A DNA stretch of 64,000 bases from Magnetospirillum molischianum DSM 120 (GTDB lineage Bacteria; Pseudomonadota; Alphaproteobacteria; Rhodospirillales; Magnetospirillaceae), in assembly GCF_000294655.1 (NCBI RefSeq), contig NZ_CAHP01000016.1, positions 1-64,000 on the forward strand, given 5' to 3'. Each line of letters begins with the position of its first letter. Within the stretch, counting starts at the first letter, position 1. The notes under the pieces are model-generated. The model ran no database searches, was not told where the DNA came from, and was given only the letters and a program-made list of their open reading frames with translations. Shown here piece by piece: positions 46,130 through 53,941 of this stretch. Position numbers and translations under genes: made by a program.

Positions 46130-46666
46130 ATGTTGATCGCAGTCGGAGGTCTGGCCGCCATGGGCGTCACCCTCGGTGCCCTCCTGGGAGTTGCCGCCCG
46201 TTATCTCGCAGTCGAGGCCGACCCGCTTGAAGCCGAGCTTCAGGCGATGCTGCCCGGCTCGCAGTGCGGACAGTGCGGCTTTGTCGGTTGTCAGCAGTTC
46301 GCCGCCGCCCTGGCCGAAGGTCACGCTTCGGTCGCCGCCTGCATCCCCGGCGGCCATGCCACCGCCGAAGCGCTGGCCAAGCGCCTGGGCGTAAGCCTGG
46401 ACGCCTCGGATCATGTCGAGACCGGCCCGACCGTCGCTTTCGTGAACGAGGATCTGTGCATCGGCTGCCTGCGCTGCTTCAACGAGTGCGGAACCGATGC
46501 GATTGTGGGGGCCGCCAAGCAGGTTCACACCGTCATCGCCGATGTCTGCCACGCTTGCGGAAAATGCGTTAAGACCTGCCCGACCGAGGCGATCGAGATG
46601 CGTCCGGTGTTGCCGACCCTGGCGACGTGGCACTGGGACAAACCGGGTGCCCTCACCACGCATTAA
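46130..46666 (+). CDS. rnfB: Rnf electron transport complex subunit B
   Basis: 178 residues with an N-terminal TM anchor, a Cys cluster (GSQCGQCGFVGCQQFA) and two [4Fe-4S] ferredoxin motifs (CIGCLRCFNEC and CHACGKCVKTCP). It is the entry point for electrons from reduced ferredoxin. It starts 12 nt after rnfA; the 111-nt gap to rnfC holds overlapping hairpins. Confidence 0.97.
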   Translation: MLIAVGGLAAMGVTLGALLGVAARYLAVEADPLEAELQAMLPGSQCGQCGFVGCQQFAAALAEGHASVAACIPGGHATAEALAKRLGVSLDASDHVETGPTVAFVNEDLCIGCLRCFNECGTDAIVGAAKQVHTVIADVCHACGKCVKTCPTEAIEMRPVLPTLATWHWDKPGALTTH

Positions 46667-46693
46667 TCGGTACAGCCGATCCGATAAACCTTT

Positions 46694-46726
46694 GCGGCAA
46701 AAGAGTTCCGCGTTTGCCGCGCGGAA
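46694..46726 (+). promoter_or_regulatory. Two mutually exclusive hairpins between rnfB and rnfC
   Basis: GCGGCAAA/TTTGCCGC (46694-46701 with 46713-46720) and TTCCGCG/CGCGGAA (46706-46712 with 46720-46726) are both perfect, and each uses bases needed by the other. They sit in the only wide gap of the otherwise tight rnf operon. An attenuator or differential-expression switch is possible. Confidence 0.45.
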
Positions 46727-46777
46727 GTCCGTTGCCCCAGTCCGATTGTTTTGCAAGCTCTGTAGGAGCGACGGTTC

Positions 46778-48241
46778 ATGAAGTTGTTTCCCATCAAGGG
46801 CGGCATTCATCCCGAATACCGCAAGGAACTGACCAGCGAGAAGCCGATCGTCGCGCTCCCGATCCCGTCGGTTCTTTATCTGCCGGTGCAGCAGCACATG
46901 GGGGCCGCCGCCAGCACGGTGGTCAAGGTCGGCGATCTGGTGCTGAAAGGTCAAATGCTGGCGCGCGGCCAGGGCGTCGTGTCGGCTCCGGTCCATGCGC
47001 CGACCTCGGGCCGGATCGTCGAAATCGCCGAGAGAACAGCGCCGCACCCGTCGGGTTTGCCGATGCTGACCATCGTGCTTGAAGCCGACAGCAAGGATCA
47101 GTGGGCCGACCTGCCTGCTCCGATCGCCGATCCCTTCGCCGAATCGACCCAGGTCATCCGCGCCCGCGTCGGCGAGTCCGGCATCGTCGGTCTGGGCGGA
47201 GCGACCTTCCCCTCGGCGGTTAAGCTGGGGCTCGGCGACAAGAACAAGCTGGAAATCCTCCTGCTGAACGGCGCCGAATGCGAACCTTATCTCACCTGTG
47301 ACGACCGGGTGATGCGCGAATATGCCGCGGAAGTGATCGACGGGGCGCGGATCATGGCTCACGCCCTGGGGGCCCCCCAGGTCGTAATCGCGATTGAGGA
47401 AAACAAGCCGCAAGCGGCCGAGGCGATGCGCAGGGCCGCCACCGTCATGCTCGACGTCGCCATCGTCGATGTTCCGGTCCAATATCCGATGGGGGCCGAG
47501 CGCCACTTGACCCAGGCGGTGACCGGACGGGAAACTCCAGCACGCAAACTGACCGCCGATGTCGGTGTGGTGGTCCACAACGTCGCCACCGCCCGCGCGG
47601 TGCATCATGCCGTCCGGTTCGGTCGCCCGCTGCTGTCGCGAGTCGTCACCGTCAGCGGCAACGGCATCAGGGAGCCGAAGAACATCGAAGTGCCTTTGGG
47701 CACGCCGATCAACGATTTGCTTGGCTTCTGCGGCGGAATCAGCGGCCCGATCAAGCGTCTGGTCAGCGGCGGCCCGATGATGGGCCAGCCGATCGTCGAT
47801 ACTGCTGTTCCGGTGGTCAAGGGCACCTCGGGCGTGCTGGCTCTGACCGGCGAGGAAGTCAACGAACGACCGAGCCAGCCCTGCATCCGCTGCGGCACCT
47901 GCGTATCGATCTGTCCGTGCGGTCTGGTTCCCGTCGAGATGGCTGCGCTGATCCGCAACGAGCGGCTGGAAGAAGCCGCCGCGATCGGCCTACAGGATTG
48001 CGTGTCGTGCGGATCCTGCTCGTACATCTGCCCGTCCTATGTTCCGCTGGTCCATTACTTCAACTATGCCAAGGGCCGGCTGAACGCGCTTGATCGCGAG
48101 CGCCGCAAGAGCGAGCAAACCAAGGCTCTGGTCGAAGCCCGCAATGCCCGTCTGGAACGGATCGCCCAGGCCAAGCGCGACGCCGCAGCCCGCGCCAAGG
48201 CGCAATCGCAAAACTCTGACGTGAACAAGGCAGACGCATGA
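46778..48241 (+). CDS. rnfC: Rnf electron transport complex subunit C
   Basis: 487 residues. It binds NAD(H) and FMN in the peripheral arm: GLGGATFPSAVKLGLGDKNK is the Nuo51-like glycine-rich nucleotide region, NGAECEPYLTCDDR follows, and two ferredoxin motifs are CIRCGTCVSICPCG and CVSCGSCSYICPSY. The ATG at 46778 has AGGAG 9 nt upstream. It overlaps rnfD by 4 nt. The C-terminal helical tail (about residues 445-487) is Ala/Lys-rich. Confidence 0.97.
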   Translation: MKLFPIKGGIHPEYRKELTSEKPIVALPIPSVLYLPVQQHMGAAASTVVKVGDLVLKGQMLARGQGVVSAPVHAPTSGRIVEIAERTAPHPSGLPMLTIVLEADSKDQWADLPAPIADPFAESTQVIRARVGESGIVGLGGATFPSAVKLGLGDKNKLEILLLNGAECEPYLTCDDRVMREYAAEVIDGARIMAHALGAPQVVIAIEENKPQAAEAMRRAATVMLDVAIVDVPVQYPMGAERHLTQAVTGRETPARKLTADVGVVVHNVATARAVHHAVRFGRPLLSRVVTVSGNGIREPKNIEVPLGTPINDLLGFCGGISGPIKRLVSGGPMMGQPIVDTAVPVVKGTSGVLALTGEEVNERPSQPCIRCGTCVSICPCGLVPVEMAALIRNERLEEAAAIGLQDCVSCGSCSYICPSYVPLVHYFNYAKGRLNALDRERRKSEQTKALVEARNARLERIAQAKRDAAARAKAQSQNSDVNKADA

Positions 48242-49318
48242 GAATCGCCGTCGATAAGAGCGGACCGTTCACCCACGCTCCCACAAGCGTCTCGCGCACC
48301 ATGACCCTGGTGCTGGCGGCGCTGCTCCCCGCTACGCTGTATGATATCTGGCTGTTCGGTTGGCCGGCAGCGTTGATGTTCCTGGTCACCGTGCTGTCCT
48401 GCGTTGGGCTTGACGGCTTTGTGCCTTGCCTTGTCCAAGCGCCCCGTTGGCCCCACCCTTGCCGATGGTTCGGCGGTTCTGACCGGCTGGTTGCTGGCGA
48501 TGAGCATGCCGCCGTGGGCTCCGTGGTGGGTGTGTTTCGTCGCTGCGGTTTTCGCGATCTGCCTCGCCAAGCATGCCTTTGGCGGTCTCGGTCAAAATGT
48601 GTTCAACCCGGCGATGGTCGGTCGTATCGCGGTGCTGGTGTCGTTTCCGCTCCAGATGACCACCTTCGTCAAGCCGGCGCCGCTGGGCAGCGCAGGTTCA
48701 CCCGGACTGCTCGATAGCATCGGCATTATCTTCGGCCATTCGTCCGTGCTGGACTCGGTGAGCGCCGCCTCGGCTCTCGGCTACATCAAGACCGAGCTGT
48801 CGCGGGGTATTCCAGTCAGCCAGTCGATTCTGACCACCCCCGATATCACCAGTCTGGCGCTCGGCACTCATGCCGGAAGTTTCGGTGAGACGTCGGCGTT
48901 GCTGATCCTGCTGGGTGGCCTGTTCCTGATCGCCAAGCGGGTGATCTCCTGGCACATCCCGGTCGCGGTGATGGGAACCTTGTTCCTGCTCGGCACCGTG
49001 TTCAGCATGATCAATCCCGATCGCTTCACGCCGGGCATCTTCCAGTTGATGTCGGGTGCGACCATTCTGGGGGCATTCTTCATCGCCACCGATTACGTCA
49101 CCTCTCCGGTGTCTAAATCGGGACAGCTGGTCTACGGCATCGGCATCGGCTTCCTGACATGGGTCATCCGCACTTTCGCCGGCTATCCCGAAGGCATGGC
49201 CTTCGCGGTTCTGCTGATGAACGCGCTGACCCCAATCATCGACCACCACATTCGCCCGCGCGCCTTTGGCCGTACCCGCAAGGGCGAGCCGCTGCCGTTG
49301 AACAGGGGGGATAAATGA
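48238..49318 (+). pseudogene. rnfD: rnfD, split by a one-base frameshift
   Basis: RnfD is a membrane subunit carrying covalent FMN. The start frame (48238, MRIAVDKSGPFTHAPTSVSR) runs to LFLVTVLSCVG-like sequence and then leaves the family frame at the GGG of 48406-48408; downstream the +1 frame continues as LTALCLALSKRPVGPTLADG and stays open to 49318. Removing one G restores VLSCVGLTALCLALSKRP, the expected sequence. Frame 2 holds the FMN motif MSGATILGAFFIATDYVTSP and about nine TM helices in all. Either a sequencing error, a real mutation, or rarely a programmed shift. Stop/start overlaps with rnfC and rnfG are intact. Confidence 0.9.
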
Positions 49319-49914
49319 GCCGCGCCACCTGGATTCACGCCTCGATCCTGGGGGCGTTCTGCCTGGGCTTCGGCGTCGTGCTGGCCGTCACCGACCAGCA
49401 GACCAACGACGACATCAAGCAGCGCATCCTTGAGGACAAGGAACGCTCGCTGGCCCAGGTGCTGCCGACCGCGATCCATGACAATTCGCCGGTCGCAGAC
49501 ACCATCACCTTGAAGGACGCGAAGGGCGAGGACATCACCGTCTATCGCGCCACCAAGGACGGACATGTCACCGGTGTCGCCTATACCATTGTCGGCACCG
49601 GCTATGCGGGTCCGATCCGCCTGATGCTGGGTGTCGATGCCGAGGGCAAGGTTCTCGGCGTCCGTGTCATCACCCACAAGGAAACCCCCGGTCTGGGCGA
49701 CAAGATCCAGGTCGATAAAGGGGACTGGATCCTGCGCTTCAACGGCCTGTCATTCGCCAACACCCCGCTTGAGAAGTGGAAGGTGAAGAAGGACGGCGGT
49801 CAGTTCGACCAGTTCTCGGGCGCCACCATCACGCCACGCGGCGTCGTTGGCGCGATCCGCGAAGGTCTGCATTTCTTCGACGAACAGAAATCCAAGATGC
49901 TGGAGGCCGGTTGA
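49315..49914 (+). CDS. rnfG: Rnf electron transport complex subunit G
   Basis: 199 residues. One N-terminal TM helix (ILGAFCLGFGVVLAVT) and a periplasmic flavin domain whose QFSGATITPRGVV motif holds the Thr that ApbE esterifies with FMN. KETPGLGDKI is typical of the family. It overlaps rnfD by 4 nt and rnfE by 1 nt (TGATG), so co-translation is likely. Confidence 0.97.
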   Translation: MSRATWIHASILGAFCLGFGVVLAVTDQQTNDDIKQRILEDKERSLAQVLPTAIHDNSPVADTITLKDAKGEDITVYRATKDGHVTGVAYTIVGTGYAGPIRLMLGVDAEGKVLGVRVITHKETPGLGDKIQVDKGDWILRFNGLSFANTPLEKWKVKKDGGQFDQFSGATITPRGVVGAIREGLHFFDEQKSKMLEAG

Positions 49915-50585
49915 TGGCTACGCCCTACAAGACGATCATCAAGGACGGTCTGTGGGAAAATAACGGCGTCATCGCCATGCTGTTGGGCATGTGCCCGACC
50001 ATGGCGGTAACGACCAGCGCCACCAACGGCCTTGGCCTCGGCCTTGCCACCGCCCTGGTGATGGCCGCGTCGAGCCTGCTGGTTGCGTTGTTCCGCAAGA
50101 CGATCACCCAGGAAGTCCGCATCCCGGTCTTCATCCTCATCATCGCCTCGATGACCACCCTGGTCGATCTGTGCATGAATGCCTGGATGCACGAGATGTA
50201 TAAGGTGTTGGGATTGTTCATCCCGCTGATCGTGTCGAACTGCCTTCCGCTGGCGCGCCTTGAAGCCTTTGCCGCCAAAGAACCGGTCAGCCGCTCCTTC
50301 GTTGACGGACTGTTCATGGGGATTGGCTTTACCCTGTCGCTGGTCGTGATCGGCGCCATCCGCGAGTTGATCGGCAACGGCACCATTTTCGCTGATGCCG
50401 CCCTGCTGCTGGGACCGGCCTTCCATTTCATGGAATTGCGGCTGTTGCCCGCCGATACCGGCGTGCTGCTCGCAATCCTGCCTCCGGGTGGGTTCCTGGT
50501 CACCGGTCTGGTTCTGGTCGCCAAGCGGATGATCGACCTTGCCGCCGGCAAGGAAATCCGCATGGCTGGCGCTCACAGCGTCTAA
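49914..50585 (+). CDS. rnfE: Rnf electron transport complex subunit E
   Basis: 223 residues with six TM helices. Pairs with RnfA in the membrane core; GMCPTMAVTTSATNGLGLGL and LIVSNCLPLARLEAFAAKEP carry the cluster cysteines. ATG at 49914 overlaps the rnfG stop by one base. An upstream in-frame extension to 49776 lies wholly within rnfG and is not coding. Confidence 0.97.
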   Translation: MATPYKTIIKDGLWENNGVIAMLLGMCPTMAVTTSATNGLGLGLATALVMAASSLLVALFRKTITQEVRIPVFILIIASMTTLVDLCMNAWMHEMYKVLGLFIPLIVSNCLPLARLEAFAAKEPVSRSFVDGLFMGIGFTLSLVVIGAIRELIGNGTIFADAALLLGPAFHFMELRLLPADTGVLLAILPPGGFLVTGLVLVAKRMIDLAAGKEIRMAGAHSV

Positions 50586-50596
50586 GGAGAAGAGCG

Positions 50597-50893
50597 ATGA
50601 AGGTCGGAGTCGTCTACGCCACCCCGGCACGTCAGTCCTGGCTGACCATCGACGTGCCCGAAGGCAGCACCGTCAAGGACGCGATCGAGAAGTCCGGCAT
50701 CCTGCGCCAGTTCCCCGAGATCGATCTGGAGGCTCAGAAGGTCGGTATCTACGGCAAAGCGACCACCCTTGAGGCCGTCATCGAGGACGGTGCCCGGATC
50801 GAGATCTATCGTCAGATCACCGCCGATCCCAAGACCGTGCGCCGTCGCCCGCGTGAGGGTGCGGCCCCGGCCAACGGGGGGGCGGAAGGATGA
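50597..50893 (+). CDS. rnfH: RnfH family ubiquitin-like protein
   Basis: 98 residues with a beta-grasp fold: VGVVYATPARQSWLTIDVPE, ILRQFPEIDLEAQKVGIYGK, EDGARIEIYRQITADPK. RnfH accompanies rnf genes and is thought to be an accessory protein of the complex; its exact job is unsettled. AAGGAGAAGAG precedes the ATG, 11 nt after rnfE. Overlaps the next gene by 4 nt. Confidence 0.95.
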   Translation: MKVGVVYATPARQSWLTIDVPEGSTVKDAIEKSGILRQFPEIDLEAQKVGIYGKATTLEAVIEDGARIEIYRQITADPKTVRRRPREGAAPANGGAEG

Positions 50894-51303
50894 GCGTTGG
50901 CGACGACCTGACGATCACCCAATCGGTTGCTTTCGCGGTTCTGCATGCGCTGGACAATGAAAGCAACGCCGCTTGGGTCGCATGGGCCAAGGGCTGGCTG
51001 AATGGCGACGACCGTTCCGCCACCGCCGCGGCGGTGGCCGCCGAATCCGCGACGGTAGCGGCGGCACGCCACGCCGCCAATGCGGCTCGCCTGTTCGATC
51101 TGGCCCAATCCCTGCAAACCGAGGCGGCAATGCTGTCGGCCGAGGGACGCAACGCCGGTTGGACTTTGGATGCAGTCGAGAACCGTAACACCGAGTGCCT
51201 AGTCGAGGTCGCCGAGGCGATCCGGCTGGCCGATGGTAGCGGGTTGCAGGGCGGGTCGTCCCGCAGTGCCGAATTGCTGGCCCAGGTCGTTCGCGATCAC
51301 TGA
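50890..51303 (+). CDS. Unknown protein, last gene of the Rnf operon
   Basis: 137 residues, soluble, Ala-rich and helical, with the start MSVGDDLTITQSVAFAVLHA and a run of alanines (residues 45-62). Its ATG overlaps rnfH (ATGA), and the only strong terminator of the operon follows 30 nt after its stop, so it is a true member of the operon. Codon use matches neighbours. I do not recognise a family; a link to Rnf assembly or regulation is inferred only from position. Confidence 0.75.
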   Translation: MSVGDDLTITQSVAFAVLHALDNESNAAWVAWAKGWLNGDDRSATAAAVAAESATVAAARHAANAARLFDLAQSLQTEAAMLSAEGRNAGWTLDAVENRNTECLVEVAEAIRLADGSGLQGGSSRSAELLAQVVRDH

Positions 51304-51333
51304 TCGCGGCTCAGGTCTGGCCATCCTTATCTG

Positions 51334-51371
51334 AAAGCCGCCGGGTCAACAGATCGTCCCGGCGGCTTTTT
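51334..51371 (+). terminator. Rho-independent terminator of the Rnf operon
   Basis: AAAGCCGCCGGG-(12-nt loop)-CCCGGCGGCTTT followed by TT, a perfect 12-bp stem with a U tract, 30 nt after the last operon gene. This is the clearest terminator in the window. Confidence 0.9.
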
Positions 51372-51391
51372 CCTTTTCCCATCCGAATGTA

Positions 51392-53164
51392 ATGCTGTCA
51401 GGCTTGAGAACCGCCCCAACAGGGCAAGCGGGAGCCGATACGGAGACGGGTCTTTTGAACGGAGCGGACTACGTCGCCGCTTTTTTGCGGCATCGAGGAG
51501 TCGGGCGGGTTCATTGCACGGCAGGCGCATCGTGTGCGCGGATGATCGACGCCATCGCCCGCCAGCCGGGCATCGATTACTTCACTCATTTCAACGAGCG
51601 TTCGGCAGCGCTGGCGGCCAACGCTGTATGGCATGCCGCCCGCCGGATCGGAGTAGCGATGGCAAGCGGTGGCCCCAGCGCCACCAACATGGTCACGGGG
51701 ATCGCCTGCGCCTATCATGATTCAGTCCCGACGCTGTTCATCACCGGCCAGAGCGACGTCGGACGGACGCCAATCGCGGCAATCGTCGCTCCGATCGTCA
51801 AGGCCGCATTCGAGGTCGCGCAAGTCGCCGATCTACCCCGAATCCTGGACGAAGGCTGGGATCTTGCTCTCGCGGGGCGACCGGGGCCGGTCCTGATCGA
51901 CATTCCCGTCGCAGTTCAGGCTGAACCGCTCGACCAGTCCATTATTATCCCACCCGAAGCGGTCCCGCACCTGCCGCCACCAGACACTGAAACGATCGGC
52001 GCAACCCTGACCGCCTTTCTGGCCGAAGCCGAACGCCCGCTGCTGTTGCTGGGCGGCGGCGTCGGGCGGGCGGGCTGTTCGGTCGCCCTGGCCGACTGGC
52101 TGCGCCGCGACCGGGTTCCGTTTGTCGCCAGCTGGAGCGCCCTCTCCTGCTTCGACCACGATCTGCCCAGCTATCTTGGTGCCATCGGTCGTCACGGCAA
52201 CCGTGGTGCCAATTTCGCCCTATGGAACTGCGACCGTCTCCTGGTTTTGGGCAGCCACCTCGACGACAATCTGCGCAGCAGCGATCCCCGTTATTTTGCT
52301 CCCGCCGCACGCATTCACGTTATCGATATCGACGCGCATGAACTGACCCGTCTGGCCACAGACAGGTGTCAGGGAACTTGTCTCGACCTGCGCTTTTTGC
52401 CGCAGGTCCTCGACCATCTGACGCCACCGCTGCCAACCCGCGCTTGGCACGAGTATCTGGAACAGAGCCGGTCCCGCTATTTCGGCCGCGATATTTCGAC
52501 TTTTGCCAGGACACACAGGGTGCTGTCGCCATATGCGGTAATGCAGCGTCTATCGAAATGTCTGGCCCTCGATGCGGTGGTGATCGGAGACACCGGAGCC
52601 AATTTGTGTTGGCTGTTCCAGATGTTCCACCGCCGCCGTCATTCCCTGTTCGCGGCGGGAAGCCATGCACCTGCTGGCTATGCCTTGCCGGCAGCCATCG
52701 GCGCGGTGCTGGAGCAACCCCGCCGACAGGTGGTGGCGATGATTGGCGATGGCGGGCTTCAGTCCACTCTTGAGGATTTGCAGACCCTAGCCTACCACCA
52801 TCTGGGAATCGCCGTGGTGGTGTTCAACAACTCTGGCTACGGCCTCATCAAGTACGACCAAAATCAGACTTGCGGCGGCCGCCATGAGGCGACGGGACGG
52901 CTGTACAGCGTTCCCAATTTCGACCGGATCGCATCGGCTTTCGGTATTGAGTACCGTAAAATCGAGCATGTCGAGCAAATCGGGGCCGATCTGTTCCTGA
53001 CGGGTGGACCGATCCTGGTCGAAATCAGTATCGCGGAGGAGATGCCGGTCGAGCCGCAGATCCCTCCCGATGGACAAATTTCGCGGCAAGTCCCGGATTT
53101 AAGCGACGAAGAGCGAGCCTTCGGCAGCCGTTTCGTTCCGTTCGGCCAGTCCCCCCCCTCCTAA
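51392..53164 (+). CDS. Thiamine pyrophosphate enzyme, acetolactate synthase large-subunit-like
   Basis: 590 residues in the three-domain TPP enzyme layout: the N-terminal PYR domain with the activating Glu in FTHFNERSAALAANAVW and MASGGPSATNMVTGIACAYH, the central domain (LLLLGGGVGRAGCSVALADW), and the PP domain with GDGGLQSTLEDLQTLAYH ending at NNSGYGLIKYD. No small subunit or ilvC gene is adjacent, so acetolactate synthesis is not assured; benzaldehyde-lyase- or sulfopyruvate-decarboxylase-like roles are possible. ATG 51392 lacks a ribosome site; TTG 51455 has GGAG 9 nt upstream and may be the true start. Confidence 0.85.
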   Translation: MLSGLRTAPTGQAGADTETGLLNGADYVAAFLRHRGVGRVHCTAGASCARMIDAIARQPGIDYFTHFNERSAALAANAVWHAARRIGVAMASGGPSATNMVTGIACAYHDSVPTLFITGQSDVGRTPIAAIVAPIVKAAFEVAQVADLPRILDEGWDLALAGRPGPVLIDIPVAVQAEPLDQSIIIPPEAVPHLPPPDTETIGATLTAFLAEAERPLLLLGGGVGRAGCSVALADWLRRDRVPFVASWSALSCFDHDLPSYLGAIGRHGNRGANFALWNCDRLLVLGSHLDDNLRSSDPRYFAPAARIHVIDIDAHELTRLATDRCQGTCLDLRFLPQVLDHLTPPLPTRAWHEYLEQSRSRYFGRDISTFARTHRVLSPYAVMQRLSKCLALDAVVIGDTGANLCWLFQMFHRRRHSLFAAGSHAPAGYALPAAIGAVLEQPRRQVVAMIGDGGLQSTLEDLQTLAYHHLGIAVVVFNNSGYGLIKYDQNQTCGGRHEATGRLYSVPNFDRIASAFGIEYRKIEHVEQIGADLFLTGGPILVEISIAEEMPVEPQIPPDGQISRQVPDLSDEERAFGSRFVPFGQSPPS

Positions 53165-53245
53165 TCGTCATCATTTAATAACGATGATTGGTCCGCGGGC
53201 TGCGCTGCGCTATTGTCCGCCCACCCCCACATACGGCGATTCACC

Positions 53246-53941
53246 ATGACGCATTTGCGCCTTGCCATGTTCGATGTCGATGGCACCCTGATCGATAGCC
53301 AGCACACCATCATCTCGGCGATGACAATCGCCTGGAGCCGACTCGATCTCGGCACCCCAAAGCCCGATCATGTGCGGCAAATCATCGGCCTGTCGCTGGT
53401 CGAGGCCTGCGCAATGCTGTTGCCCTGGGCAACACCAGCGACTCACCGTGCTGTCGCCGAAGCCTATAAAAGCGCCTTTCACACCCTTCGCCTGATGCCG
53501 GAGCACGACGACCCGCTGTTTCCCGGAGCGCTTGCCGCCCTTGATCAGTTAGAGACGGACGGCTGGCTGCTCGGGCTGGCCACCGGCAAGTCACGGCGAG
53601 GAGTCGAGGCGATGCTTGACACTCATGGACTGCACGGGCGTTTCGTCACCATCCAGACCGCCGACGAGAATCCCAGCAAGCCCGACCCGTCGATGCTGCA
53701 CCGCGCCGCCGACGAATGCGGCGTTGCCATCGCCAATGTGGCGATGATCGGCGACACCTCTTATGACATGGCGATGGCCAACGCCGCTCGCGCCGCCGCT
53801 ATTGGCGTTTCGTGGGGCTATCAGTCGCTGGAGGAGTTACGCGGAGCCGGAGCCAAAGTGGTTCTGGACAGTTTTGAAAACCTGACCCGAGTACTCGACT
53901 CGGTCATCGGAGAACGGTCATGCGTCCCGCCACAATCATAA
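53246..53941 (+). CDS. HAD-superfamily hydrolase, phosphoglycolate phosphatase-like
   Basis: 231 residues: motif I AMFDVDGTLIDSQHT, motif II region LGLATGKSRRGVEAML, motif III NPSKPDPSML and motif IV VAMIGDTSYDMAMANAARA, a complete HAD phosphatase set with a cap domain between. Substrate unknown; the length and cap are Gph/PgmB-like. ATG 53246 preferred over the TTG at 53213. The 3' end overlaps the AsmA-family gene by 22 nt. Confidence 0.92.
   Translation: MTHLRLAMFDVDGTLIDSQHTIISAMTIAWSRLDLGTPKPDHVRQIIGLSLVEACAMLLPWATPATHRAVAEAYKSAFHTLRLMPEHDDPLFPGALAALDQLETDGWLLGLATGKSRRGVEAMLDTHGLHGRFVTIQTADENPSKPDPSMLHRAADECGVAIANVAMIGDTSYDMAMANAARAAAIGVSWGYQSLEELRGAGAKVVLDSFENLTRVLDSVIGERSCVPPQS

Noticed and set aside
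45545-47608. A long open frame antisense to rnfA, rnfB and rnfC
   Set aside because: It is a shadow of GC-rich codon bias opposite well-supported rnf genes; composition is His/Gly/Gln-rich with no motif.
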